A DNA stretch of 64,000 bases from Zanthoxylum bungeanum (GCA_019454045.1 SKCR01021394.1:1-64000); one strand, 5' to 3'; counted from the stretch's first letter, positions 37,615 to 49,020 are shown. Notes: generated from the sequence alone by a model not told the origin. Program-made: numbers and translations.

Positions 37615-38896
37615 CAGGTAAGCCAACTCAATGATTTCGTCAAAAAACTGGGATCGATGGGTCAAACCAACCTAGATGTCTCAATTATGCTTGCATTTGC
37701 TTTTCTGTGCTCAATGTGGTATGGTTTTCTTTCTCTTTTGTCTCTCTCTTTTTTCTTTCGTTTTGAACTTTTTTTTTCTTTCTTTCTCTTCTTTTCAACA
37801 CACATACCCTTTAAGGTAGCATTTCTCCTCATGGTGGTCCTAATACTCGCCCATGGGTAGCTTCACGCTTATCGGTTATAGGTGGTTCAATTCTTTTCTT
37901 TAGAGACTTTTCTTTCATTTTCAACCATACCACACATCATAACATAAGCAAATCAAGATAGAAATCTAAGCAAACGGTCATTCATTGACCTACAATTTCT
38001 TCAACTAGTCACTTTACCAACTACTCAGGTTTTCTCCACTAAGAACCGATAGTGAAGTGCTTACGAGTCTAACATAGATCAATCATTCAAAGTATCAGAT
38101 AAAAGCACATCAAGAGTTTATCGTTTCTAAGATTTCTCCCTAAAGCAAACGATTTCATCATTGGACTTATGTCTAACTATCAATGACTAAAAACAAACAA
38201 CAAATTTTTTTTTTCATTTTTCATTTTTTCATTTTTTTTCATTTTTTTTGGGGCCACCATGGTCTTTCTATTCTTGCCGTAAAATTTTCTGTTTCTTGAC
38301 TTCCTTTTCCCGATATCCATGTTTGCTAAACTCTTTTTGACAAATCTTTCTTTCTTCTCTAACCCAACGGATATCTATGATGGCTTTTAAGACACGGGGG
38401 TTAACATGATGCATGTATGCATGAGATGCGTGCGATGCATGAAATATATAAGTCGGCCCATTACCATTTTAAAGCATTTAATCATACTATTGCGAGGTGC
38501 AAACTTGTCCCAGTTGAAAAGGCCCAACATGTTTACACTTTTGCGATAGCATGGCTAAACAACTTCAAATGATAAAAGGCCTAAACACAAGATGGCCCAT
38601 TGGCATTTCAGAAGCTTTTGGCCCAATTGCCATAAAGCACGGACTCGTCCCAGTTTAAATGGCCCAACAAGCCCATACCTCTTGACAAAAATTCAAACTG
38701 AATCCAAATGAAAATGGTCCAAAACATAAAGGAATAGTCTCTATTGGTCCTACGACTACAGTTCATATGCGGGTTTATAGGGATATAGACAAATAATCTC
38801 GTCGACAAAGGATTGCCCATAACTAGGACTCCCCACTTAAGGGTTCAAGCGACCAAGTGAGCGCACATGTTTATACACTAAGGTACGTGCCAACGA
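37615..38896 (-). other. leader of the 11-kb element with GGGCC repeats
   Basis: Between about 38440 and 38720 two degenerate units carry, on the minus strand, 'gggccatttaaactgggac' and 'ttgggccaaaagcttctgaa', which also form the leader repeats of the other element (47085-47510). The left part includes C/T-rich runs (37730-37800, 38205-38255). Confidence 0.65.
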
Positions 38897-39140
38897 GTTA
38901 TGGTGCGTGACTGACTGTCAAATGGATTTCCCGTCGCAGATTCCCCAGAGGGAGGGCGAAGCGAACTCTCTTAAAAACCCAAGCCTCTAAGGCTCTTATC
39001 ACTTGATGACATGAATAAACAACGAGTCTTCCAAATTAGACCATCATAGTAGGCTACGAGTATATGATTATCAAGGTGCCTTCACAGCTTTTCCTTATAA
39101 AAATGTAGTGAATGAAGGAAGACACCAAACCATTACCTAG
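38897..39140 (-). ncRNA. candidate structured RNA segment shared with the Athila-like element
   Basis: On the minus strand this 244-bp segment aligns base by base over most of its length with 61553-61800, in the same sense relative to each element. Arms GTGTCTTC (39125-39118) and GAAGGCAC (39083-39076) can pair with one G-U wobble where the other copy has A-U. A second small stem AGCCT-TAG-AGGCT is kept, and 'ccctccctctggggaatctg' is nearly invariant. It lies about 110 bases after the primer binding site, where packaging or dimerisation signals would be expected. Its role is unknown. Confidence 0.5.
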
Positions 39141-39247
39141 CCTTAAAAAGTGCCTTTGATTAAACCCCTTTCAACCCACGGTAAACACGGTTAACTAAAG
39201 CAAAAATCACAATCATTACAAGACATTATTTCAGGGCCAATTCTCTA

Positions 39248-39265
39248 TCCCTAGTGGAGTCGCCA
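39248..39265 (-). other. primer binding site, tRNA-Arg type
   Basis: On the minus strand TGGCGACTCCACTAGGGA starts three bases after the LTR end. It is complementary to the 3' end of a plant tRNA-Arg whose acceptor stem reads GTGGAGTCG plus CCA, with one mismatch by my recollection of that tRNA. A tRNA-Arg primer is characteristic of Ogre/Tat elements. Confidence 0.75.
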
Positions 39266-39268
39266 GAC

Positions 39269-42063
39269 TGTAGGACACATAAATGGACGACGCTGTTCCG
39301 GGATCGCGGCCCGGTCGGGAGTACAGAGTAGCCCATGGGGGACTAAATCGGAGAATGAAATGGAGTCACCACCCAGTGTGAACCGGGAAAATGATTTAAG
39401 GCCGCACTCACCCCTCGCAAGGGAAGAGCTCAAACCGTTGGGTTCAGAATGGTCCATTACTTATGCCACTTGTAATGAACAGATTTGTGCAATAATTTAA
39501 CTAAGTCTACACAACATATATGTCCAAGAACAACCTAAATCTAGTTCATATTCATAAAAATAAATCCTATGTCTAAGTCATCATGTTTTAAAGGTAAGTA
39601 ATCATAACGGCAAACATACGATAACACACAATAATCTCATAAGCATGTTGAATTATCAAACACAAAAAATAAATAACAACCTAAATATAAACGTAAATTA
39701 AATTCCTATTGTGAAAGAAAGTAATTAAATCATGCATAAAGAAACAATATACTAACAACTAAATCATGCTTAGAAATAGATAACATACTAACGACTTAAA
39801 TAAATAACATGCTAACGACTAATCATGCTCAAACACAAGATTGGGCGAAACGAAATATGTGTGTCTCTCAAGTGGTACGCGACATTGTATCCCGAGTGCA
39901 AACTGTAATACCGTCCATTCGGATTCGGCTACGTGAAGGTGGGAAAGAGGGGCTGTGTGGGTGAGTGAGGGGCTTGGTCAGGGCAGTGGCGTGAAGGCTG
40001 TATGTGAGTGTGTAGTTTGTGTGCGTGAGTGAGGGCTGTGCATGTGTGCAGTTTTAGGGCAATGCTGTGAGGGTGTTTTGCGGCAGTGAGGGGCTGATGA
40101 AGGTACGTGAGGCGTGATGGGCTGATGAGGGCTAGGTAAGATTTGTGGCTGCTGGGCGATGTGGGAGTGAGGCTTGCGCTGCTAAGGACGTGAAGGCATG
40201 TGACTTTTTGAAGGCTTGTGGGACGCGTAGGCAGGGGCTGTTAAGGGCTTGGTGAGACGCGTAGGTGGGGCTGCTAAGGACGTGAATATTCAGTACTATT
40301 CAGTACTGAATATTCAGTTCTACAGTTTAATTGGAGAAGCATCTCAAAAAGTGATGGAATAAAAAAAAAATTAAATCTGAGATCCGAGTTATTAAGTCTG
40401 TAAGGGTGTTTTAACACCTAGTGCCCTAAAACCAACTGGTTTGGGAGTCATTGGCCCAAAGCTCGCTACATGGATAAAAAATGTTGAAAATATATATATA
40501 TATATAAATAAATATATAAATATATATATATATATATATCTGAAGTCTGAGTAATTAAGTCCGTAGGGGTGTCTTAACACCTGGTGCCCTAAAGCCATCT
40601 GGTTCGGGAGCCACCGACCCAAAGCTCGCTACATAGATGGAAGGTATTGTATATAAATAAAAAAATAGAGAAAAAAAATCAAAGAAAAAATCAGAAAAAT
40701 CAGAAAATTTATTCTATTACTACAAAAGATGTGAACTTTGATAAAACTTTAGGACAAAATATTACTCTCTTATCAACTGCACTTATGACTGTTGTGGGCA
40801 AAAATGAGTTGAATAAAACTTTGTTAGCTGTGTATATGAAGAATGATAAAAATAATCGGAGAATTTACTTATTCAGTAATTTAGAATGAAAAAAACAACT
40901 AGTAAACTTGGAGTAGAAGTTTCACCTAATTAGTCACTAACTTCTTTATTCTATTTTCTCTTGTCTTTTTGCTTTTATGTGCATTAGTTTCACTACCTTT
41001 TTACTTTTATAAAATGTTTGTGGGTATCATTGCTGTAAACCCTCACGAGACTACAACTCGTCCACTAGGGACACCTAGGAGTTTAAAGGCTTGTTGAATA
41101 TGCTAAATGCAATCGTGATCCCTACGAAAGTGGCTTAGTTAAATTTTATTATGTTATTTTATTTTGCTGGAGGACTAGCAAAATGTTAGGTTTGAGGGTG
41201 CGATGAGTGGTAAAACTATCATTATTTCCCACTCATTTGAGGGCTGCTAAGGACGTGAAGGCAGAGGGCGTGTGGGGCAGGCGTGACTTGTTGAATTGGG
41301 CAGTATGCGTGAAGGCTAAAGACGCTGTTCAAGACTTAGGATATTAGGGTTTTCTTTTTGTGTTTTTAGTGAGAATGAGCTCTTCTATTTCTTGTGATTT
41401 GCGTGAATGTGCTAGGTTGTTTCTTGTGAGAATATTGTGTGTATGAGCTAGGCTTTTTTGTGTGTTTAGATGAATGAGCTAGGGTTTAATGTGTGGGTGA
41501 ATGGTTTTTTTTTTATAGGCAGAGGGATGGGTGCTATCCTTGTTTGAGAAGGAAAAGTATTTGTGCAATTATGGGAGATATTTTAATTAGTGTGTGATAA
41601 GGAAAAATCTTTTAATTAGGGAAATGATTTGATTTAATTTGATTTCTTCTCTATTAGTTAGGGATATGATTTGATTTAAATAAGGAATGTGATTTATGAG
41701 ATTTGATTTGATTTATTTAATTTAGGAATGAGATTTGTTTTGATTTAATTGGATTTGATTTAATTTAATTTTATTTAATTTAATTTTTGACATGTGTTTT
41801 AAATGTTTTAATTATTATTGGATGTGATTTAATGGGTTTGGGCTAGGTGGGCGTGTGGCTTTGGTTTTGGGCTAAAGATGTGTTTTGAAATGGAGGTCCA
41901 ACAAGCGAACCCGAAGCTAATCCAGCGAATTAAATCCAACAATGTGTCAATTCTTGACTTTTTCCTTCCGACGTCCGTTTCCCATGGCTTCCACAATTAA
42001 AGAGGCAGTGTTTCCATACGAGACTCATCATCGGGACTTACATGCAAAAATGCAGTGCCTACA
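39269..42063 (-). repeat. 5' LTR of the 11-kb Tat/Ogre-like element (with insertion)
   Basis: Starts TGTAGGACACATAAATGG and ends GTGCCTACA. Without the 954-bp insertion at 40287-41240 and one copy of its 19-bp flank it would be about 1.8 kb, matching 31059-32842. Confidence 0.88.
40287..41240 (+). mobile_element. inserted Athila-like 3'-end fragment with 19-bp flanking repeats
   Basis: Matches 62069-62994: the duplicated 3' UTR repeat, the PPT region and the first 38 bp or so of the LTR, stopping at CACTCATTT. It is flanked by perfect direct repeats GGGCTGCTAAGGACGTGAA at 40268-40286 and 41241-41259; the uninterrupted LTR copy (about 32037) has this word once. The left junction has extra filler, 'tattcagtactattcagtac' then a palindromic ATTCAGTACTGAAT. 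It is not an LTR-type insertion (5-bp duplication). Repair with template copying, or TPRT-like retroposition, are possible causes. Confidence 0.85.
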
Positions 42064-42156
42064 AAGTGGCTTACCTTAATTTTATTTTGAATATATTTAT
42101 GTTATTTTATTTTGTTTTTTTGCTCGAGGACTAGCAAAATGTTAGATTTGGGGGTT
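42064..42156 (+). mobile_element. Athila-like 3' UTR, right part, with polypurine tract
   Basis: Continues the sequence broken at 31058 (AAGTGGCTTACC...) through 'gctcgaggactagcaaaatgtta' to GATTTGGGGGTT, the polypurine tract just before the LTR start TGATGAG. Confidence 0.8.
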
Positions 42157-43962
42157 TGATGAGTGATAATTATATCACTATTTCACACTCATTTAACCTA
42201 CTATTTTCTATAGTTTCTCAAGTTTTATGAACGTTTTGATGTGTTTTTGTTTAATTTACAAATAAAAATAATATTGGGACTTAATGGAATCAACTCGGGG
42301 CTAAAATAATGAAATCCGGAGGAAAAAAAGTCAAAAACGAAAATTTACTGTACGCGTCACGAAGTGCAGTCCTAAATTCCAAATTTACGTAAGTTTGGTA
42401 TTTTGGCCATAACTTTTTCATCTGATATCCGATTGAGCTGATTCAAGTTGCAGATTAAAGAAGACTCAAAGATCTAAAACATTGGAATTTTAAATATTTT
42501 CGAATTCTGAAGTTTTCAATACCGAAATTAACGAATACTCCAATGTATTTCGTGTAATTTCTAAAGTCATTATCAAAAAATAAAAAAATGGAAAATGACA
42601 ATTTACAATTGTCAAACTTCCACAAACCATGCTTGCATTTTTGGTGGAGCGTTTTGTGGAGTGTCTTGTGGTATGTTTGGTGGAGTGTTTGGTTGAGGAT
42701 TTTGTGGAGTATTTGGTGGAGCAATTGGTGGAGAAATTGGTGGAAGCCTTTAGATTTTCCTATAAATACCAAGCCATTTCATTTGTAATTCTCATGCTTT
42801 CCTTAGGTTTTTGTAAGGAATTTAAGGATTGCATCTTGTTTGTATTTATTTTCAGTATTTAATTTATGCATTTTTATTTTCAGTAATAGTAGTAGTTTAT
42901 TTACTTTTATGTTTTGTAGTTAATTTTCCACTGGGGGAAGGGTGAAGCTTTTATTATTTTAGTTTAGATCAATCTCCCTTAATTATAATATGGAAATTAT
43001 AATTTAACATAAAAGGTTACACCGCCTTAATGGCTGGTTTTATTTATTTGACATAATGTGACACCGCCTATATTGCCGGTCTTTATATGACAAATGATTA
43101 CCGCCTCTATGGCTGGTTTATTGACAAATAATGATACCACATTTATGGTGAGTCGGACTTAATTAAAATCTGACTTAATGAGGATACCACCTATATGGCT
43201 GGTTGATAATATCACTGATAAATTCTATATTATGGTAAGGGAGATTTCTAAATTAGAAATAGTAAAGGTTGATCCCCAACCCCCAGTATTTTATTTTTAT
43301 TCTAGGGAAGTGATGAAACACAATATCCACATACTTAATAAATTATTTTCTTTTTATGGGAAATTCTTTGGTTTGTTTATTGAGTCTTAAGCTTAATGCT
43401 TCTTGTTAATTGGCCATTAATAAGATTGATTTGGTAAACTTAAAATTAACTTGACGAAGGGATTTTAGGTATCAGCCTTAGATTCAATAGCCCACTATCT
43501 TCATTGAGGATAGATAACCCTTTAATAGATTTCCTTACATGATAGACATATACCTATCAGAGGGGGTAGACATATGATTAATTGGGTTATTTGGGTATTT
43601 GCGTCTGACCATCGACATAGGCTTTTGCATATCTTCGTGTTCCAGGTTAGCAAACTGACTTATTGCATATATATAAGAGAATCAATTCATCTTTAGGATA
43701 ATATTGTGTGGAATCACAACCCTAGATCTTTGTGTCTTTTATTTATTTTTCTTACTGTTTTCTTTTATTTATTTTATTTAAGGAAATCCACATTCAACCA
43801 ACCAAAAGCAATCATTCTCTTCTCCATTAATTAGATACTTGTAAATAAATAGTATCAATAATTAATAACAACAGTAGGAATTAAGTCCTCGTGAGATCGA
43901 TATTTTTATACTGCTTGAACGATACGTGCGCTTGCGTTATACGTGTGTGATTACGCCGGTCA
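42157..43962 (+). mobile_element. Athila-like LTR (3' LTR)
   Basis: 1806 bp from TGATGAGTGATAATTATATC to ...ATTACGCCGGTCA. The order of blocks equals that of the LTRs at 55435 and 62957, including 'accgcc...ggctggt' units at 43020-43205 and the U5 end 'gaacgatacgtgcgcttgcg'. It follows its own 3' UTR and polypurine tract, so it is a 3' LTR. Directly after it comes minus-strand copia RT, so this Athila-like element probably landed in that copia copy. Confidence 0.85.
42636..42752 (+). repeat. 12-15-bp minisatellite in the LTR, (t)ttggtggag units
   Basis: Degenerate 'gttttgtggagtg/ tttggtggagca' units repeat about nine times, giving stop-free frames on both strands (WWSV-like, LVEx-like and LHQx-like peptides). 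These frames result from the repeat and are not genes. Confidence 0.8.
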
Positions 43963-44637
43963 ATACTCAAGGATGTTCTCAACATCAATCTGGTGACCAT
44001 CACCTGGATCGGCCTGATTGTGACTCCAGATGCTCAAAACATATGAGACACCAGGTCGTGTACATGTCTAACAGTGTACGAGCTCTCGGAGAGCGCCAAC
44101 AACCTTTTATATCTATCCCAGTAGATCCTTATTCCTAGAATAAAGGTTGCATCTCCCAAGTATTTCTATGGAGAATTTTAATGAAAGCCAAGCTTTCACC
44201 GATTTTAGTATGGGAATGTCATTGCCGAGAAGCAATACATCATCAACATATAGGACAATCATTGTCAGTGTGCTCCCACTAACCTTCTTATATACACAAG
44301 AATCATCATTGTTTTGAATGAAATCATATACCATTATGATCTCATCAAAACATTGGTTCCAAGGACTCAATGCTTGCTTCAATCCATAAATGGATCGATT
44401 TAACTTACAAACCTTGTTTTCATGTTTTGGCACGATAAAATCGTCAGGCTGTTGTAAACATCCTCCAAAAGGTTTCCATTAAGGAAAACGATTTTGACGT
44501 CCATCTGCCATATTTCATAAACGAAATATTTAGCACTAGCAATCATTATCCGAATGGATTTAATCATGGCAACAGGTACAAGGTTTCATCGTAATCGACA
44601 TTATGTTGATGACGATACCGTTTCGCTATAAGCTTAG
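43963..44637 (-). pseudogene. copia reverse transcriptase fragment, minus strand
   Basis: The open frame at 44113-44433 reads VCKLNRSIYGLKQA (about residues 8-21) and YVDDVLLLGNDI with the catalytic YVDD. Upstream (44440-44600) are decayed words of the palm region. It is the left part of a copia element whose remainder is at 53046-55434; the gag-only Tat/Ogre-like element split it. RT downstream of the YVDD block ends at the Athila LTR boundary 43962/43963. Confidence 0.8.
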
Positions 44638-46950
44638 TGTAGGCACTGTATTTTTACACATAAGTCCCTATGATGAGTCTCATTTTGGAGACACTACCTT
44701 TTAAGTCACGGAGGTCACGGGAAACGGACATCGGAAGGGGAAATTCAGAATAAACAAGGTTCACTGTTTTCGTTAGTGTTGCGTTCGTGTTTACGTTCGA
44801 ACGTCAAACAGATTGCGGGCGTTCGTGCCGCGTTCGAGGAAGCGTTCGAACGGTGTCGGTAATTCTGGTTTTGCTGCTAGCCTCACATCCAGCCCAATTA
44901 GCCCCCCAAAGCCCATAAAACACATCCCAATTTAAATAAATAAATATTAATTAAAACATTAACTAAATAAGATAATAATTAAATTAATTAAATAAAACAT
45001 ATACCAAACATAAAATAAACAATTACCAACTTAAACTAAAATCATGCCTAAATTAAACAAATCACATACTAAATCAAAATATAATCATACCAAGTTAAAA
45101 TCAATCAACCAATATATTATTCCTAACTTAAAATATTGTATTCCTAAACCAAGCCAATCAAATATTCAACCTTCCCTATCTAGCCAAGATTTGTCCCCCC
45201 TCAATCTTTGACTTCCCTTAACCAAACAAATCAAATCCCTCTTTAATTAGCCAAATCCCTTTCCTTGTCAGGCCCAACCCTTTTGCCTCTAAAAAAAACC
45301 TTCACCAACCTTCTCAACCCTAGTCCCTAGTCCCTAGCTCATACACAACACACAAGAAAATTACAGGAAGAAGACAACAAAAAAAACAGTAAGCAAAAGA
45401 TAAAGAGGAAACGGCAGCGAAACCACAAGGAAACAATAGCAAAAGATGGAGAACGACGACTCAAAACAGTAAGACAACGAACGAGAACAGTGAACCAGTG
45501 AACCGGGAGAGTTGCGGAGCATCCATCCTTCCGATGATCGTGTACCGTACATCCGAGAGGTGATTTAAAAGGTTAGACCTGAGGGTACCTTTTCATTAGT
45601 TTATATTCGTTTTTTTATTATTATTGAATTCTATTCGCATGAGAGTCGTTTATGGATGCATGTTGTGGCTTGAATGAAATGGAAGAGTGTCGTCTCTTGT
45701 GGTATATAGGATGGAAACCCAGACGTAAATTCCGTAGCCGAATCCGAATGGACGGTAGTGCGGTCTGTACTTGGATACAACTCCACGTACCACTTGAGTA
45801 AACGGCACCTTCTCTTGTTTTGTGCTGCTTTTATTTATTTATTTTTCGTCACTTAAATTTTGCATGTTGCTTATTTATGCATGACTCAATCGAGCGCATG
45901 GGCTTAGTAAGTGGAATGAAAGATCCCCTATGGGGAGGGGTTAAAGCCCTTTACCACGATGCTTTGCCACGCCGGTTGACGTGTGTTCGGTTGGATGCAA
46001 GACACGCTCAATCGGACATACATAGAATAATATGATTGTCTTTATGTTTGTATGCATGATGTGATGTGACGCGCATGGGCTTAGTATGTTGGTCTAAAGG
46101 TCCTCTCTTCGCCGCGCCCCTTTATTTTATTGTTTATGTATTGCGTCCCATTTCATGCATCAGGTCTCTTCCCGTTCGAACGCGTTTACGAACGCAACTC
46201 AAACGCGCATGCGTTTTTGCCTTATCATGCATCAGGTCTCATTTCCGTTCGAACGCGTTTACGAACGCCATACGAACGTGAGCATTCTGTTTCATTTCCG
46301 TTCAAACGCGTTATCAAACGCCATATGAACGCGAACCTTCTGTTTACCGTTCGAACGCGTTTACGAACGCTACACGAACGCGCACACACTGAACTGAGTC
46401 TGTCTTATCATATTCATGCATTATTGCCTCTTGGTTGATCTTTCTTGTGTTATATAGCCAACCGTATTATTTGTATTCCTGCATTTATCCATTCTATGTG
46501 TTCTTGGGATTGTATTCAAGCATGATTAGGCTGTTAGCATGTTATTTGGTTAATAGGTTCATGAGATAGTACTCAAGCATGATTATGTTGTTCTTAGTTT
46601 TCCATATCATAGGATTGAAATATGTTCATGAGATTGCCATGTGATGTTGCATGTTGCGATGAACTTGTTGATGTATGCATATGAATTTAGAAGCATGATA
46701 TTTTTGGAAATAAATGTTATTTAAGCCTGGTTAAATTATTACATAAATCCTTTTATTACAAGTGACATAAGTAAGGGACCATTCCGAACCCAACGGTTTG
46801 AGGTCTTTCCTTGCGAGGGGTGAGTGCGGCCTTAAATCTCATTTTCCCGGTTCACACCGGGTGGCCACTCTATTACTCTCCGGTTTAGTCCCCCGTGGCT
46901 ACTCCGTACTCCCAACTAGGCCGCGAGCCCAGGACAGAAAAGCGTCGCCT
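44638..46950 (+). repeat. 5' LTR of the gag-only element, 3' end deleted
   Basis: Starts TGTAGGCACTG. It matches 50616-53045 closely but lacks about 47 bp at 46110, one repeat unit near 46300, and the last 15-20 bp. After AAGCGTCGCC it jumps straight to leader sequence equivalent to about 38810 (minus) of the other element. Confidence 0.85.
46161..46400 (+). repeat. CGTTCGAACG repeat array in 5' LTR
   Basis: Units of about 55-60 bp, each with 'ccgttcgaacgcgtttacgaacgc' and 'acgaacgcg' words, separated by 'catttc'. The 3' LTR equivalent (52191-52465) has one unit more. Confidence 0.85.
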
Positions 46951-47667
46951 AGTTGTGGGCCATCCTTCGCCGGTGAGAGCCTTTGTCTATACTCTTACTA
47001 ACCCACCTATAGACCGGGTTGGCTAAAGTAACAATTATTTCCTTGAATATGTGCTTGTGGACCATCCTCATTTGGATGCAGTTGGACTATTGTCAGAAAT
47101 GCGGGCTTGCTGGGCCATTTAAACTGGGGCAAGTTCGCACCTTATGACTATTAGGCCAAAAGCTTCTGAAATGTTGATGGGCCACTTTGTAAAAATTATT
47201 ATGTCATGTTTGCATCATCTTTCTTCTATGCTTGTGTTTGGGAACATCGTTGTTTGGATCCATTTGGACCATTTATCATGGGATATGGGCTTGTTGGGCC
47301 ATTTAAACTGGGACAAGGACACATCTTATGACAATTGGGCCAAAAGGCTTCTAAATAACAATGGGCCATTTTATGATTGTGTTCGGAATATTATCATTTG
47401 GATTTAGTTGGGCTATTTGCCATAAGACATGAACTCGTTGGGCCATTTAAACTGGGACGGGTTCACTCTTATGACAGTTGTCCCAAAAGCTTCTAAAATG
47501 ATAATAGGCCGATTTGTTTGAGAATTTTATTTGATTTAATATATGTTATATACTTCTTATGCACATCATGCATATATATACCTTGTTGACATCCTCTGTG
47601 TCTTAAAAAAGACACCATAGATACAGTTTGGGTTAGAGAAGGAACCAGACTCACTAAAAGAACAAGT
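46951..47667 (+). other. leader with three GGGCC repeat units
   Basis: Three degenerate units of about 130-150 bp (about 47085, 47260, 47400) each contain 'gggccatttaaactggg' and 'ggccaaaagcttct'. They match the leader of the 11-kb element. The primer binding site and the shared structured segment, which should lie at the left end, are missing by deletion. Confidence 0.75.
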
Positions 47668-48717
47668 ATGAGTGAATCCGATAATGAGGTGTCCCGTATG
47701 GATCAGTTAGAGAATGGTCTCGCCAAGATCACTGAACAGTTGCAGGCTTTGACTACTGCTATGGCTAGTATAGCTGGGTCTCGTGCCGGGGTTAATTCTG
47801 GGGATATGAGGCAAGAGGAATCTCCGAACAGATTGGGGGATGATACCCCCGCTTTTTATGATGATATGGCAGAGTATGCTGCGGGCAGGGTATCTGGGTC
47901 TCAGGTAGAATTTCAGAAGCTTCGGGATCAGGTTGAAACAGTTACCCGCAAAATGAGGGGTAAACATGAAGAGTTGTTAGATTATGAGGCAATGACCTTC
48001 GGAGAACAGCTGCCAACTCAGTTTAAAATGCCGGACATGGCCAAGTTTAATGGGAACGGAGACCCGAGGGTCCATCTGCAGCAATATGTCTCAGTCATGA
48101 GTTCAATGGGCCTATCACAGCGCCAAGTCCAAAAGATGTTTGGGATGTCACTCGAGGGGGCACCTGTGGTTTGGTATCACAGCCTTGAGAAGAAGGTTAA
48201 GGAAGATTGGAAGGAACTAGCTGATGCTTTTCTGAAGCAGTATGTTACAGACTTGGAAATTGACTTGTCACTCCGTGATTTGGAGAACACTAAGCAGAAG
48301 CCGGAAGAAAGCTTCAAGGAGTATGTAGACCGCTGGAGAAGCCAGCTCCTGAAAATGCAGACTCGGCCCTCTGAGAAGGACCAAATAAAAATGATCATCA
48401 AGGGCACCAAGTCCTCTATTTATAGTAAGCTGAGGAGGATGACTTCAATGATTTCTGATTTTCGACAGTTGAGGGAAACTGTCATGGATATTGAGGAAGA
48501 AGAGGCTGAAAACAGAAAGTCCTATGGCCAGAATAGGCGGACTCTTGGGGGGTATTCTGAGACTAAGCCCGCTACTGTCGAGGTTGCTGCCATCAGGAAC
48601 CGGCAATTCTCCGACCTTGGTAGACCTTTGTCGAAGGTATTTGAAAAGTTACAGGGACAAGGAATCTTGAAACCCTTAGAAGGCAAGCCACTTCCGCACC
48701 CCCACCACCACACATAA
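47668..48717 (+). CDS. gag: Ty3/gypsy Gag polyprotein (Tat/Ogre-like)
   Basis: An intact 349-codon frame. Residues 10-40 (MDQLENGLAKITEQLQALTT) look coiled-coil. Residues about 110-240 match the plant retrotransposon gag (capsid-like) domain: FKMPDMAKFNGNGDPRVHLQQY, then GAPVVWYHSLEKK..DWKELADAFLKQY, LRDLENTKQKPEESFKEYVDRWR. The C-terminal zinc knuckle follows only after a frame change near 48690. Gag forms the virus-like particle that packages element RNA. The start ATG at 47668 is the first in frame after the leader. Because it retains an open frame without any pol, it could supply or join particles of a full-length relative. Confidence 0.88.
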   Translation: MSESDNEVSRMDQLENGLAKITEQLQALTTAMASIAGSRAGVNSGDMRQEESPNRLGDDTPAFYDDMAEYAAGRVSGSQVEFQKLRDQVETVTRKMRGKHEELLDYEAMTFGEQLPTQFKMPDMAKFNGNGDPRVHLQQYVSVMSSMGLSQRQVQKMFGMSLEGAPVVWYHSLEKKVKEDWKELADAFLKQYVTDLEIDLSLRDLENTKQKPEESFKEYVDRWRSQLLKMQTRPSEKDQIKMIIKGTKSSIYSKLRRMTSMISDFRQLRETVMDIEEEEAENRKSYGQNRRTLGGYSETKPATVEVAAIRNRQFSDLGRPLSKVFEKLQGQGILKPLEGKPLPHPHHHT

Positions 48718-49020
48718 ATGTGAACCGTTATTGTCACTTCCACCAGCTACATGGCCATGACACCGACAACTGCACCCGCCTCAGGCATGAAATTCAAGAT
48801 CTCATAGATTCCCATAAAATACCCAACCAATGAAAAGAAGCCCTCAACCACCAAGCTTCTTACATGGATGACAGTGAAGAACCATAGGCCGAGGAAGAAG
48901 GCAGTGCTGCGGATGATGGAGATGTTCCTCCTAGTCTATTTGATCCAGTTTTTTTTAATGACATTGATTTTGTTACTTGTTCGAACTCTTTTCCTCAACA
49001 ATAATAAAGACGTTCATTTC
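48690..49020 (+). pseudogene. gag zinc knuckle and acidic tail, out of frame
   Basis: In a frame shifted from gag: a poly-Pro stretch, then NRYCHFHQLHGHDTDNCTRL (about 48721-48780), a CX2HX4HX4C knuckle typical of Tat-type gag, then HEIQDLID, a stop, and an acidic EEEG..DDGDVPP segment. The single frame change suggests a recent indel or a programmed shift. Confidence 0.65.

Larger units (their letters stand above)
31059..42063 (-). mobile_element. Tat/Ogre-like non-autonomous LTR retrotransposon (11 kb, no coding domains)
   Basis: Terminal TGTAGG...CCTACA and a perfect 5-bp target duplication AAGTG (31054-31058, 42064-42068) define it. Sense is minus: the 5' LTR is 39269-42063, then a tRNA-Arg primer binding site, a leader with a structured segment and GGGCC repeats, long tandem arrays, a polypurine tract, and the 3' LTR at 31059-32842. 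There is no gag or pol, so it must have depended on proteins in trans. A solo LTR of the same group and an Athila fragment are nested inside. It is related to 44638-53045, which does keep gag. Confidence 0.85.

Noticed and set aside
42588..42862. Overlapping frames encoding Trp-rich and Leu/Val/Glu repeats
   Set aside because: They come from a (t)ttggtggag minisatellite inside an LTR; opposite-strand frames are open for the same reason.
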